NCBI RefSeq assembly: GCF_004123195.1
Contig: NZ_SDLI01000004.1
Span: 186,001-250,000 of the forward strand
DNA from: Ammoniphilus sp. CFH 90114
Lineage (GTDB): Bacteria; Bacillota; Bacilli; Aneurinibacillales; RAOX-1
Direction: 5' to 3'
Length of the DNA stretch: 64,000 bases
How positions within the stretch are numbered: the first letter of the stretch is position 1; the number at the start of each line of letters is the position of its first letter. Position numbers and translations under genes: made by a program. The notes under the pieces were generated by a model, which had not been told where the DNA came from, made no database searches, and saw only the letters and a program-made list of their open reading frames with translations. This document shows, in pieces, positions 15,805 through 24,087 of the stretch.

Positions 15805-15993
15805 GAATTAGCGGAGAAACTTCCGTTATTAGCCAAAGATTGCTAAAAATGCCCTAGATAAGCGGAAATTTTTCCGCTAAGCTCGCTGGATGCCACAAAA
15901 TAAGTATGATACTTGCAAATAACAGGAAATATTTCCTCTATTTAGCCTAATTTCGTGCCTTTTCTAGAAATAAGCGGAATTCCTCCGCTTATC
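15805..15993. repeat. Four-palindrome intergenic repeat, copy 1
   Basis: Four imperfect palindromes of the form (A/T)AGCGGA-N3/6-TCCGCTA are centred near 15819, 15869, 15930 and 15981 (spacings about 50, 61 and 51). The best units are at 15858-15880 and 15968-15993. Two further copies with the same spacings lie at 23720-23906 and 62661-62845. No coding capacity or transposase is present. Confidence 0.75.
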
Positions 15994-16076
15994 TCAACCC
16001 CTAACTAACCACCATGTATCTTTCTATATTCACATCTACCCTCTTTTGATAGAGTATAGTCAGTAATACCGGTCTT

Positions 16077-16391
16077 ATGATCGCACAGAATAACCGGAAT
16101 ACATGGTTCGTCCATGATAGGATAATGATTAAAGGAGATGACGAGTGTGGAGTGGCTGATGAAGAGGAATTTACGCTTAGGACGATCCCGGCTGCTACCT
16201 GGGCTGTATTTACCTCCATCGGACCCATGCCAGGGGCTATACAACAAGTCTGGTCAAATATCTTTCAAGAATGGTTCCCTTCTACAGGCTACCAACATAG
16301 CGGCAGACCCGAACTTGAGGTGTATCCAGCAGGAGATACTACCGCAGAGGATTATCAGTGTGAGATATGAATTCCCATTGTTAAAAAATAA
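16077..16391 (+). pseudogene. Remnant of a GyrI-like/AraC effector-binding domain gene
   Basis: Residues from about 16155 on match the C-terminus of AraC-type effector-binding (GyrI-like) domains: TIPAATWAVF, then SIGPMPGAIQQVW, EWFPSTGYQ and YPAGDT. The usual ending CEIWIPI is interrupted by TGA at the tryptophan codon (16368-16370), after which IPIVKK and TAA follow in frame. The N-terminal two thirds is missing; upstream codons do not resemble the family. No SECIS-like hairpin follows this TGA. It is read as a decayed fragment. Confidence 0.75.
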
Positions 16392-16440
16392 AAAAATTTG
16401 AGGGTGTCCCTAAAGGTCGGTAAAACCGACACCTAGGGAC
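16391..16440 (-). terminator. Hairpin terminator of the glnK-glnL pair
   Basis: GTCCCTA/TAGGGAC (16406-16412, 16434-16440) enclose GTCGGT/ACCGAC. On the minus strand a T-run follows after a short gap (A-run at 16391-16395 on the plus strand). A similarly built hairpin occurs at 25963-26005. Confidence 0.55.
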
Positions 16441-16487
16441 CATCCTAGAATATTCTACTGTTATTCGATTGACGTTCAACGGTCGGT

Positions 16488-17387
16488 CTATTGTTCCACT
16501 AACTTATCTAACGTATCTAGATACAAAACATGCAAGAACTTCTTAATGTTGACCTTGCTTTTCCCTCGTTCTTCTGATTTTTCAATTTTCATCATTTCGA
16601 GTCTGACATCGTGAAAATCAAAGTAACGGACAGCGTAATGTTCAAATTTTGGGTGAGCATAGTCAGTCAACCCGAGCGATGCAAGATGATTCAAAGAAGC
16701 CAAAACCACCCGGCGAAGTCGCTGCTCGATGGCCTTGCCTTCCCGAATGACCTCTGAGGGTTCGGCTTTGGATCTGGTTGCTAGCGATTCGTATAATTCT
16801 TTTAAAGGAGGAAAGTTTGAACACTTCGTTTGCACGAGGTACTCCATTATGCTAATGATCTCCTCACTGCCGCTCTCCCCTACGATTCCCAAGTCGCTTA
16901 ATAAGGAAACCACGACTTCACGTATTGAATGAGTCTTGGCACTGACGATGCGCTTAGGCTGGAAATGATCTAATCCATTCAGCGAATTTTTAATTGTCCA
17001 TAATGAACGTTGGAGGTGTACATATTCTTTCACTTTATTCATTACGTTTAAAACCTCAATCTTATTAATCGGCTTGTGAATGTAGAATTCCACCCCCATT
17101 TGATACGCTTCACCCACCATATCCTTATTAACAACTTGAGACAGCATGACGACTTTTCCCTCGTAATTCCTATCCCTTAGTTCCTTCATGGTTTCTATCC
17201 CGTCAAGTTCAGGCATGAGAAGATCCATCAGAACAATGTCCGGATTTTCTTCTTTCACCATTCTTAAGGCCTTTGACCCATCTTCAACTGTTCCGATTAC
17301 AACGCCTATGTCATGGTCCTCTATAATCTGGGTAAGCATCCTGCGACACACCGGATCATCATCAACAATCAGAATACGAGCGTCCAT
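16488..17387 (-). CDS. glnL: Response regulator, GlnL (YcbB)-like
   Basis: A 299-residue regulator. The receiver domain (1-120) has DDD at 9-11, phospho-acceptor aspartate in IVLMDLLMPELDG (near 55), and HKPI with the conserved lysine near 105. The C-terminal domain (about 150-295) is the YcbB-type DNA-binding domain, not a standard HTH output; the TLDKLVEQ end and LNHLASLGL segment fit. In B. subtilis GlnK-GlnL answers to glutamine and controls glutaminase and a glutamine carrier. Here the pair lies beside a fused TRAP permease, so the signal may be that permease's substrate. It starts three bases after the kinase stop. Confidence 0.75.
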   Translation of the reverse strand: MDARILIVDDDPVCRRMLTQIIEDHDIGVVIGTVEDGSKALRMVKEENPDIVLMDLLMPELDGIETMKELRDRNYEGKVVMLSQVVNKDMVGEAYQMGVEFYIHKPINKIEVLNVMNKVKEYVHLQRSLWTIKNSLNGLDHFQPKRIVSAKTHSIREVVVSLLSDLGIVGESGSEEIISIMEYLVQTKCSNFPPLKELYESLATRSKAEPSEVIREGKAIEQRLRRVVLASLNHLASLGLTDYAHPKFEHYAVRYFDFHDVRLEMMKIEKSEERGKSKVNIKKFLHVLYLDTLDKLVEQ

Positions 17388-17390
17388 TAT

Positions 17391-18671
17391 CTACTCTCCT
17401 TTTTTCACTAATTCATAAGTGGATAGCACGATCGTAAAGATGGTCTCCCCTGGCCTTGACTGAACACGAGTATACCCATTTAAGGATTGCACAATGTCGC
17501 GCACATGTGACAACCCAATTCCAGTTGCAGCGACTCCTCTTTCATTGAACTTCGTAGTAAAACCACCCTCGAATAAAATAGACATGTCCCCAGGGTGTAT
17601 GCCTGACCCGGTGTCTATGACCCGGAAGATGGTTTCGGCAGAATTCCCGTGCAACTCTAGTGTAATTGTCCCTTCTTCCGATATCGCTTCAACGGCATTT
17701 GCCGTTAAATTATTCAGAAGGGTAAGCAAGGGAACATACTCTGTCGTTGTATAATCCATTTCTACTAGGCAATGAATTCGGACCTTCTTGTGCAGCATCT
17801 CTGCGTATTTTCCATTTGCCCTTGCCACAAAATCCATTACTTCTGAAAGTTTCATTTCCATCGTACTTTCGCGGTCTACTAAATTCATTAATCCCGCCAG
17901 GATTCGTTGGGAATCCTTCTTGACCTCATGAATCTGCTGAGAAATATCTAGAGCCTGTCTGCTTAATTCAGGATGGTTCATCTCCTTCAAACGACGATAT
18001 AAATCATAACTTCTGGCCGTGATTTGTTCAATATGATCCATCGACTTTTGCAGATAAAGAGTCTCTCCGTATAATCCCGTACCAACCTGAAGCATTTGTT
18101 CGATACGCTTTTGCTGTTCTATGTGCTGGGTACGCAACCGATGGATGGATAAGCTATTATATAAACCTAGAATAAAATAACTGCGGAAAAGAGCAACGAT
18201 CATCAAATAGGCCACTAACCGGGGGCTGAATTCAACTCCTTCAGACAATAAATGCCTTATAAGTAATTCTACAATATTTGAAGAAAAATCAACTAAAGAA
18301 ATATACAGCCCTAACCGAAAGGGAATAAATTCAGGGTCATCTCTCCGAAGGATTCGCAGGCCTACGGCGAAGAAGAAATAAAAAAAGCTCGAAGGCACAT
18401 GATTTGCCAAACTCTCAGTCAATGAAAATCCGTGGAATGGAAAGGAAGCAGCATCAAGTCCTACCCTAAATACCAGGATGAAAAGCGCTGTAATCAATCC
18501 GCTGATTGTCCACGAAACATAAGGAAATAGCAAAAGCAGAAATAAAAATACACTGGTTCCTAGGGCAAACCTGAAGTCCTGCCCGTTAAAAGGGGTAATG
18601 CTCAATTCTCCAGCTAATGTGGTTAGGAAAGCAATCAGAAAAACAATCCGGACTTGTCTGTCCAATTCCAT
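17391..18671 (-). CDS. glnK: Membrane sensor histidine kinase, GlnK (YcbA)-like
   Basis: A 426-residue kinase with about six N-terminal helices (10-185) and almost no extracellular loop, a coiled linker, and a phospho-acceptor helix with SQQIHEVKKDSQRI (His near 248). ATPase motifs: N box LLNNLTANAVEAI (near 335), G1 DTGSGIHPGD (near 362), GGFTTKF, and G2 GIGLSHVRDIV (near 392). This layout matches YcbA of Bacillus. It lies 69 bases after the TRAP gene across a hairpin, and the regulator follows three bases later. Confidence 0.8.
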   Translation of the reverse strand: MELDRQVRIVFLIAFLTTLAGELSITPFNGQDFRFALGTSVFLFLLLLFPYVSWTISGLITALFILVFRVGLDAASFPFHGFSLTESLANHVPSSFFYFFFAVGLRILRRDDPEFIPFRLGLYISLVDFSSNIVELLIRHLLSEGVEFSPRLVAYLMIVALFRSYFILGLYNSLSIHRLRTQHIEQQKRIEQMLQVGTGLYGETLYLQKSMDHIEQITARSYDLYRRLKEMNHPELSRQALDISQQIHEVKKDSQRILAGLMNLVDRESTMEMKLSEVMDFVARANGKYAEMLHKKVRIHCLVEMDYTTTEYVPLLTLLNNLTANAVEAISEEGTITLELHGNSAETIFRVIDTGSGIHPGDMSILFEGGFTTKFNERGVAATGIGLSHVRDIVQSLNGYTRVQSRPGETIFTIVLSTYELVKKGE

Positions 18672-18691
18672 AGTTCTCCCTTCTATAAAGA

Positions 18692-18732
18692 AGGAAAACA
18701 GCCAACCCTCTTGTAAGGTTCGCTGTTTTCCA
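18692..18732 (-). terminator. Intercistronic hairpin between TRAP permease and kinase
   Basis: GGAAAACAGC pairs with GCTGTTTTCC around an inner AACC/GGTT. On the minus strand TTCTTT follows. It may partly terminate or process the transcript so that kinase and regulator are made at lower levels. Confidence 0.6.
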
Positions 18733-18740
18733 TATTTTAT

Positions 18741-20726
18741 CTATGCCGCATCCAAAGTAGTATCGGCATTTTTTCTTCTTTGGCTTAGCCATTGCGAGCC
18801 AAAGATGACAGCTAGTGTACCAATACCGATTGTATCGGTGATCAGGCCCGGAACGATAAGCATTAATCCGGCCGCAACCGACATAATTCTTACCCACCAA
18901 CTCATAGGCTTGTATCCGTATCCAATTAATCCTGCACTTACACCGATCATTCCAATTAAAGAGGTCGTAACTACCCATGCTGTTTCTGACCATGTGGCGT
19001 CAATCAGAAGTAACTCTGGCGACATAACAAAGACATAAGGGATGATGAAGGCGGCAATAGCTAACTTCGTAGATAGAACACCGGTCTTCATCGGTTTCCC
19101 TTTTGCTATCCCCGAAGCGGCAAAGGCAGCGAGGGCTACCGGCGGTGTAATATCGGCCACGATACCAAAGTAAAACGTAAACATATGCGCTGCTAGAACA
19201 GGCTTACCTAAAGCAATAATAGCTGGTGCGGCAATTGTAGAGGTAATAATATAGTTGGCTGTAGTGGGTGTTCCCATCCCTAAGAGTAGAGAAGAGATCA
19301 TAGTAAGGAACAATGTCAAGAGAATGAGGCCACCTGAAAAGGCCAATAATCCATTAGCAAATTTCAGCCCCACGCCAGTTAAGGTTACCACACCGACAAT
19401 AATTCCAGCACAGGCTGTAGCAGCAGCAACCCCTAGAGCGGAACGTGCCCCGGTTTCCAGAGCTTGTAAAATATCTCGAAAAGACATTCGGGTCTCCTTA
19501 CGGAAAGAACCTACTAAAATAGCAACTACTATCCCGTATAAAGCTGCTCTAATAGGCGATACTCCGGTCATCAAGAAGGCAATAATCGCTACAATAGGAA
19601 GCAGAAGATACGACTTTTTCCATACCTCTTTCTTATCTGGCAACTCTTCATCTGTAAGTCCGCGCAAGCCAATACGCTTTGCCTCTAAGTGCACCATCAC
19701 CCATATCCCGGTAAAGTAAAGGACTGCAGGGATAGCTGCCGCTAAAGCTATTTCCCAATAGGGAATACCCGTAAACTCCGCCATAAGAAACGCGGCCGCC
19801 CCCATCACAGGTGGCATAATTTGTCCTCCAGTTGAGGAAGCTGCTTCAACTGCTCCAGCGAATTCCTTCCGATACCCCAGCTTCTTCATCATAGGGATAG
19901 TAAAAGCGCCTGAAGTCACAACATTTGCAACGGAACTTCCACTGATTGTCCCTTGAAGGGCACTAGAAAACACAGCAACTTTCGCAGGTCCGCCAATTCG
20001 CTTTCCGGCAACCGCTAGAGCTAAATCATTAAAATACGCACCCACACCTGTTTTTTCAAGAAATGCTCCAAATAGTAGAAACAAAAAGATAAAGGTAGCA
20101 GATACGCTTAGAGGCGTACCGAAAATCCCTTCTAGTGTATAAAATTGATGACTAATCAAACGCTCAACTGAAACCCCTCTATGATGCAGAAATCCGGGCA
20201 TATCCTTCCCATATAACGCGTATAGCATAAATACACCGGCAATAATAACAATAGGAATACCAACCACTCGGCGTGCTGCTTCCATTACTAGAAGAATGGC
20301 TATTCCTCCCACGATTAAATCCACTTGATTAAAATTTCCGATTCTTTGAATGAGCTGTTCAAAATTAAAGACCCAATAAAGACTCACTGCCATTGACAGT
20401 ATGGACAACCCGGCGTCGATCAGAGATATTTTCGTTCGATCTGCCTTTTTAGTTGCGGGAAACAATAGAAAAGTCAGACCTAAAGCAAACGCCAAATGGA
20501 TTGAACGGTGCATCTGCGCTGGAGGCGGCGGAAAAATAGATGCGTATATCTGGTATAAAGAAAAACCGATGGCCAAGATCGAAATCAACCAACCCAGCTT
20601 CCCTACTAGCACACGATAAGAAGACTCCTTATCGTACTTGGACAACAATTCCTGCATCTCATTCTCCTGAATAGGAGCATCAGATCCTGAGTTGATCTTT
20701 GACATATAATAGTAACCCCCATACAT
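18741..20726 (-). CDS. Fused TRAP transporter permease (4TM/12TM, DctQM type)
   Basis: A 661-residue polytopic membrane protein. The N-terminal third has the four-helix small-subunit-like part and the rest the 12-helix DctM-type permease, with motifs GALLEKTGVG-like FGAFLEKTGVGAYF, VFSSALQGTISGSSVANVVTSG and EAASSTGGQIMPPVMG. Such fused permeases belong to TAXI-type TRAP systems and import carboxylates such as glutamate with an extracellular binding protein. No binding-protein gene is within reach here. ATG 20726 has AGGA eight bases upstream; an internal ATG at 20705 is an alternative. The downstream GlnK/GlnL pair suggests regulation by substrate. Confidence 0.92.
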   Translation of the reverse strand: MYGGYYYMSKINSGSDAPIQENEMQELLSKYDKESSYRVLVGKLGWLISILAIGFSLYQIYASIFPPPPAQMHRSIHLAFALGLTFLLFPATKKADRTKISLIDAGLSILSMAVSLYWVFNFEQLIQRIGNFNQVDLIVGGIAILLVMEAARRVVGIPIVIIAGVFMLYALYGKDMPGFLHHRGVSVERLISHQFYTLEGIFGTPLSVSATFIFLFLLFGAFLEKTGVGAYFNDLALAVAGKRIGGPAKVAVFSSALQGTISGSSVANVVTSGAFTIPMMKKLGYRKEFAGAVEAASSTGGQIMPPVMGAAAFLMAEFTGIPYWEIALAAAIPAVLYFTGIWVMVHLEAKRIGLRGLTDEELPDKKEVWKKSYLLLPIVAIIAFLMTGVSPIRAALYGIVVAILVGSFRKETRMSFRDILQALETGARSALGVAAATACAGIIVGVVTLTGVGLKFANGLLAFSGGLILLTLFLTMISSLLLGMGTPTTANYIITSTIAAPAIIALGKPVLAAHMFTFYFGIVADITPPVALAAFAASGIAKGKPMKTGVLSTKLAIAAFIIPYVFVMSPELLLIDATWSETAWVVTTSLIGMIGVSAGLIGYGYKPMSWWVRIMSVAAGLMLIVPGLITDTIGIGTLAVIFGSQWLSQRRKNADTTLDAA

Positions 20727-20826
20727 TTTTTATATCCTACTTTCTACATCCTAAAGGGGCCCTACCAAATCCGACAAAATCCGAAAACAAACAAAAAAAT
20801 AAATTTTTTAACATATACCTAAAGGT

Positions 20827-20856
20827 AAAAAAAACGGTCGCCCTCATGGCAACCGC
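20827..20856 (-). terminator. Terminator after the 50-residue membrane protein gene
   Basis: CGGTCGCC pairs with GGCAACCG (one mismatch) and on the minus strand is followed by eight T. It separates the two small genes from the TRAP permease. Confidence 0.8.
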
Positions 20857-20878
20857 TTAATTCTCATCCTAGTTTCAT

Positions 20879-21031
20879 TTATGGTTGAAAGTAGTAAGCA
20901 ATTGGAAAGACCACCAACATCAAAATAATAGACAACAAGAGACTAAATTTAAGATCCCTTGCCATAATCTCCTCTTTTCTCACTCTATTATCCAATACAT
21001 TGCTCGTTTCTACGTTTAAGTTCTTTTCCAT
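20879..21031 (-). CDS. 50-residue single-span membrane protein
   Basis: A charged N-terminus (MEKNLNVETSN, then VRKEEIMARDLK) is followed by one hydrophobic segment (LLLSIILMLVVFPIAYYF) ending at the C-terminus. GGAG lies nine bases before the ATG and a terminator follows the stop. It starts 29 bases after the 113-residue membrane protein gene, so the two form an operon. I recognise no family. The tail-anchored form is reminiscent of small transporter or sensor accessory proteins, but this is only inference. Confidence 0.65.
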   Translation of the reverse strand: MEKNLNVETSNVLDNRVRKEEIMARDLKFSLLLSIILMLVVFPIAYYFQP

Positions 21032-21060
21032 TTATACTAGCTCCTTTTCTTATTTAGTTT

Positions 21061-21402
21061 CTAGGAAAAAGGCCGGAGCTTGTCTAAGAACTTGGACCCA
21101 TACTTTATAGGTTGTAGAGTCTCCTCATGTTTTTGATATAAGATAAATAGATGTAAAAACCGCATGAACCGAGCAAAACTTTGTAAAATGAAACTATACT
21201 TAAATAGGTAGCCAAGCAAAGTAGGGATAACGAATAGTAGTATAAGTACACGCTGTTGAATCAGCGAGAGTTGATCATCGTTCTCATGATCCACCCAATA
21301 GGTTTGGGTTTGGTCAGTCCATGACTTCTGAAGTGGAGAAGCAGAACCTAGCAAAGATAAGAGTAATACCATGACAATACAAAGGCATTTGAATAATTTC
21401 AA
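21061..21402 (-). CDS. Membrane protein of unknown function
   Basis: A 113-residue protein with a signal-like N-terminal hydrophobic segment (about 5-22, cleavage possible after GSAS), a short polar region rich in Asp, Gln and Trp, and two hydrophobic stretches (about 52-68 and 78-90). It has no motif I recognise. It is the first gene of a two-gene unit with the 50-residue protein. Confidence 0.5.
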   Translation of the reverse strand: MKLFKCLCIVMVLLLSLLGSASPLQKSWTDQTQTYWVDHENDDQLSLIQQRVLILLFVIPTLLGYLFKYSFILQSFARFMRFLHLFILYQKHEETLQPIKYGSKFLDKLRPFS

Positions 21403-21565
21403 TTCGATCCCCTATCTCTCTGATCATTACTTGGTACATGTTATAGATTATATCCTGATTGAAGGAAATAATCAGCAGCCATTATTTTGTTTCTGCACTC
21501 TATCATCCTATTTCCCCTTGCGCATGTTATACTGTATCTAAAGTATGTCAAGGAGGCATGAGGAC

Positions 21566-21865
21566 TTGTTTTTATATTTCTTCACAAAGTTGAACGAAGG
21601 AGACTTATGTAAAATTAGTTCGCTCAGCAACCCTTTGTATGAACATAAAGTACGATTTAAACAGATTGACTATTTTATGCAAGCCCCATGCTTTATATTT
21701 GAAACTCTGGATAAAGAACGAGTGGTCCTTTATTGTGAAAGTCACTTTGAAACCTTACCATATAAAAAAAGTTTAGAATTCTTAATCGATTTAGCCTTAC
21801 ATACTCGTGATAAGGAATGGTTTGACGAATTAGCTTATAAATTAAACTTTGAATCCCAACCATAA
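21566..21865 (+). CDS. Small IDEAL-domain-like protein
   Basis: AAGGAGG at 21550-21556 lies nine bases before TTG 21566 and inside the frame of the upstream ATG at 21545, so the TTG is the likely start (99 residues). The C-terminal EFLIDLALHTRDKEWFDELAYKLN region resembles the IDEAL domain of Firmicutes proteins such as YpiB and ComK-type adaptors, which bind partner proteins. The N-terminal part is unassigned. It stands alone between two terminators. Confidence 0.6.
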   Translation: MFLYFFTKLNEGDLCKISSLSNPLYEHKVRFKQIDYFMQAPCFIFETLDKERVVLYCESHFETLPYKKSLEFLIDLALHTRDKEWFDELAYKLNFESQP

Positions 21866-21875
21866 TTTCATATAG

Positions 21876-21900
21876 AAAAAAAGCCCGCATGGGCTTTTTC
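21876..21900. terminator. Bidirectional terminator
   Basis: AAAAAGCCC/GGGCTTTTT around a GCAT loop, between the convergent IDEAL-domain gene and azoR. Confidence 0.9.
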
Positions 21901-21910
21901 TCTCAATACT

Positions 21911-22567
21911 CTACACCCTCACTGTTTCCGCAGCAAATCTAGATGCCACTTCTTTTGCATGGGCTATAGCCCTTTCTTTAATCGCTCCTGCTTCATTAGG
22001 CATTTGAGCCATCCCTTCCACGATGATGGATTCCGCATCGGTAATCCCAATAAAGCCAAATATCGCTCTCATATAACGATCCCCAAACTCAACATCCTTG
22101 GCAGGACCTTCAGAATACACCCCACCACGAGCTTGAATATGGACAGCCTTCTTATCCGATAATAGCCCAACAGGACCATTCTCTGTATACCTAAAGGTTT
22201 TCCCAGCGATACAAATGGTATCGATATAAGCTTTCATCTTAGGAGGAATACTGAAATTCCATAATGGGGTAACAAAAACATATTTATCTACCGATATGAA
22301 TTGCTCTGTAAATTCATTAATCTTAGCGACTTTCGCCTTTTCCTCTGCGGACAGCTGTTCAAAGGCTGTTCCTTGCTGAAGCTTTCCCCAACCATTAAAT
22401 ACATCCGTATCAATATATGGAATATCCACCTGATAAAGATCAAGTTCTATAATTTCATCGTTGGGCTTTGCAGTACGGTAAGCATCAAGAAAAGCTCTAC
22501 CGACAGAAAGACTGTAGGATTGTTCGTCTGCTTTCGGATTTGCTGTAATATATAGTACTTTAGCCAT
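21911..22567 (-). CDS. azoR: FMN-dependent NADH-azoreductase AzoR
   Basis: A 218-residue flavodoxin-fold quinone/azo reductase. Motifs: [21 protein letters not shown] at the phosphate-binding loop (residues 6-26), [19 protein letters not shown] (near 97) which contacts FMN, and HIQARGGVY (near 149). It detoxifies quinones and diamide-type thiol stress in Bacillus. It lies 21 bases behind a 46-residue protein gene, with GGAAAGGAA before its ATG. Confidence 0.95.
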   Translation of the reverse strand: MAKVLYITANPKADEQSYSLSVGRAFLDAYRTAKPNDEIIELDLYQVDIPYIDTDVFNGWGKLQQGTAFEQLSAEEKAKVAKINEFTEQFISVDKYVFVTPLWNFSIPPKMKAYIDTICIAGKTFRYTENGPVGLLSDKKAVHIQARGGVYSEGPAKDVEFGDRYMRAIFGFIGITDAESIIVEGMAQMPNEAGAIKERAIAHAKEVASRFAAETVRV

Positions 22568-22588
22568 GGTCTGTTAATTCCTTTCCAG

Positions 22589-22729
22589 TTATGTAAGATC
22601 ATCTTCGGTAAAGATTTCTTTCCCATAAGCAAATACATGCGGACTGGGTTCTAAGGGGGTTCTCTGTTTCATTTCACTTGCTTCCGGTGGAACATCATCA
22701 AGTGGAATCTCTTGACCATATGTGAACAT
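22589..22729 (-). CDS. 46-residue protein with two related YGxEI segments
   Basis: A short gene with GGAGG six bases before ATG. The product begins MFTYGQEIPLDDVPPEAS and later has VFAYGKEIFTEDDLT, so an aromatic-Tyr-Gly-x-Glu-Ile unit followed by an acidic stretch occurs twice. It has no signal or hydrophobic segment. It is upstream of azoR and probably cotranscribed. I recognise no family. Confidence 0.65.
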   Translation of the reverse strand: MFTYGQEIPLDDVPPEASEMKQRTPLEPSPHVFAYGKEIFTEDDLT

Positions 22730-22929
22730 TCTGTCCCTCCTTCCCGTACAAGGAATATCCATCTCTTGCTATATTTCCCCTTAGATAGAAATTTATTTAG
22801 CCTTGGAGCATTGAAAAAAAGAAGCGCTTTTTTAAAGTTAAATTATCTACTGGTTTTCTCGGAGAATATGAGTTAGACTTTCCTTTATTAGGAATGACAA
22901 GAGTAAATGAAAGAAGGAGTAGGAGCAAT

Positions 22930-23652
22930 ATGGGAAAGAAAAAGACGAATAAAAAACCTAACGCTAAACAATCACCTCCCTCACAACGAGTGATGGGCTG
23001 GACCCTGGTTGTTATCCTATTGGTATGTGTCGGAGCTATTTTTTACAAGGCTGCTTCCGGTCCACAGACGGGGCAAGTTGTGAATGACGAGGTCTTTGAG
23101 TATGACCAGCAACCCGCACTCGGTTCGAACGACGCTCCAGTAAAAATGGTTGGCTTCGCCGACTTTAAGTGCCCATCGTGCAAGGCCTTTGACGAGGAAA
23201 TTCTCCCCCTCATCAAAAAGGACTTTATCGACAATGGAACCGTTCAATATTATTTCGTAAACTATCCGATTATTAGCCCTAATGGTGACTCCACAACAGC
23301 TGCTCTGGCGGCAGAGGCCATTTACAACCAAAATCCAGAGGAGTTTTGGAAGTTTCATGATGCTGTCTTCACGAACCAGAAAGATGAGAGGCAATCCTGG
23401 GCTACGCCAGAGTACCTCATCCAAGTTGCTCAGGAGGCAAAGTTAGCTATCGATTTTGATCTACTTAAGAAGGACATCGAAGAAAAGACCTATGCGGATC
23501 AAGTCAAATTAGATACTTCCATTGGAAATAAGGCTGGTATACGAGGAACACCGACTATTTTTATTAATGGTAAGGAACTGTCCATCCACGAGACCTTCGA
23601 TTACGAAGCCATCAAAAGTGCCATTTTACAGGCTAAAGACAATACTCCATGA
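22930..23652 (+). CDS. Membrane-anchored DsbA-like thiol-disulfide oxidoreductase (BdbD-like)
   Basis: A 240-residue protein from ATG 22930 (GGAG upstream); the frame is open to an ATG at 22894. The N-terminus is very basic (MGKKKTNKK), then a membrane anchor (about 23-43) puts the catalytic domain outside. The active site is FKCPSCKAF (near 78), and the cis-proline loop is RGTPTIFINGK (near 205). BdbD with quinone-linked BdbC forms disulfides in secreted proteins; no BdbC gene is adjacent. Both active-site cysteines are ordinary TGC codons, in contrast to the FrnE-like gene at 26448. Confidence 0.9.
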   Translation: MGKKKTNKKPNAKQSPPSQRVMGWTLVVILLVCVGAIFYKAASGPQTGQVVNDEVFEYDQQPALGSNDAPVKMVGFADFKCPSCKAFDEEILPLIKKDFIDNGTVQYYFVNYPIISPNGDSTTAALAAEAIYNQNPEEFWKFHDAVFTNQKDERQSWATPEYLIQVAQEAKLAIDFDLLKKDIEEKTYADQVKLDTSIGNKAGIRGTPTIFINGKELSIHETFDYEAIKSAILQAKDNTP

Positions 23653-23719
23653 TCAAACAGTATAACTAATCACTCCCTATAGGAAAGGCAGAATAGGTTT
23701 TGAAATCTAGCGCTCCGAA

Positions 23720-23906
23720 GATAACCGGACAATTTTCCGCTATTCCCTACAAGTAGCGAAAAACACGATAAATAGCGGAACGATTTCCGTCTATGGGCCT
23801 CGAAAACCCTAAGATCAGCTAGTTTTGAACAAATAACGGAGAATTTTCCGTCTAAATTCCTCCTTTTGAGGTTAAATCCTAAGACAGTGGAACATTCTCC
23901 GCTTAT
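23720..23906. repeat. Four-palindrome intergenic repeat, copy 2
   Basis: Palindromic units centred near 23731, 23781, 23842 and 23896 (spacings about 50, 61 and 54), for example AATAGCGGAACGATTTCCGT at 23771. The connecting sequence shares short words with copies 1 and 3 (ATCAGCTA, TTTTGAGGTT). The rest of the 23653-24087 gap shows no gene. Confidence 0.75.
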
Positions 23907-24087
23907 TTTTTTATATTGTCTGCTAGATTACCTCCCAATCCAATCTAGCTCCAATTTATCATGGGTACCTTTTTAAATGACACTTGCAATTGATAATCCA
24001 ATTGACGAAAGAAAGTTACATTCGATAAGATAAGAGTTAATTATTGTATACCAAGAGCCTAGGTCAAACCTATCTGAGGTGTTTGTG

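Noticed and set aside
15805-15993. CRISPR array
   Set aside because: Units are imperfect palindromes with variable sequence and unequal spacing, and no cas genes are near.
16001-16247. Minus-strand frames opposite the GyrI remnant
   Set aside because: No ribosome site; they mirror the remnant's coding frame.
16368-16370. Third in-frame TGA (GyrI-like remnant) as another selenocysteine site
   Set aside because: The family residue here is Trp, not Cys; no hairpin follows, and the gene lacks its N-terminal two thirds.
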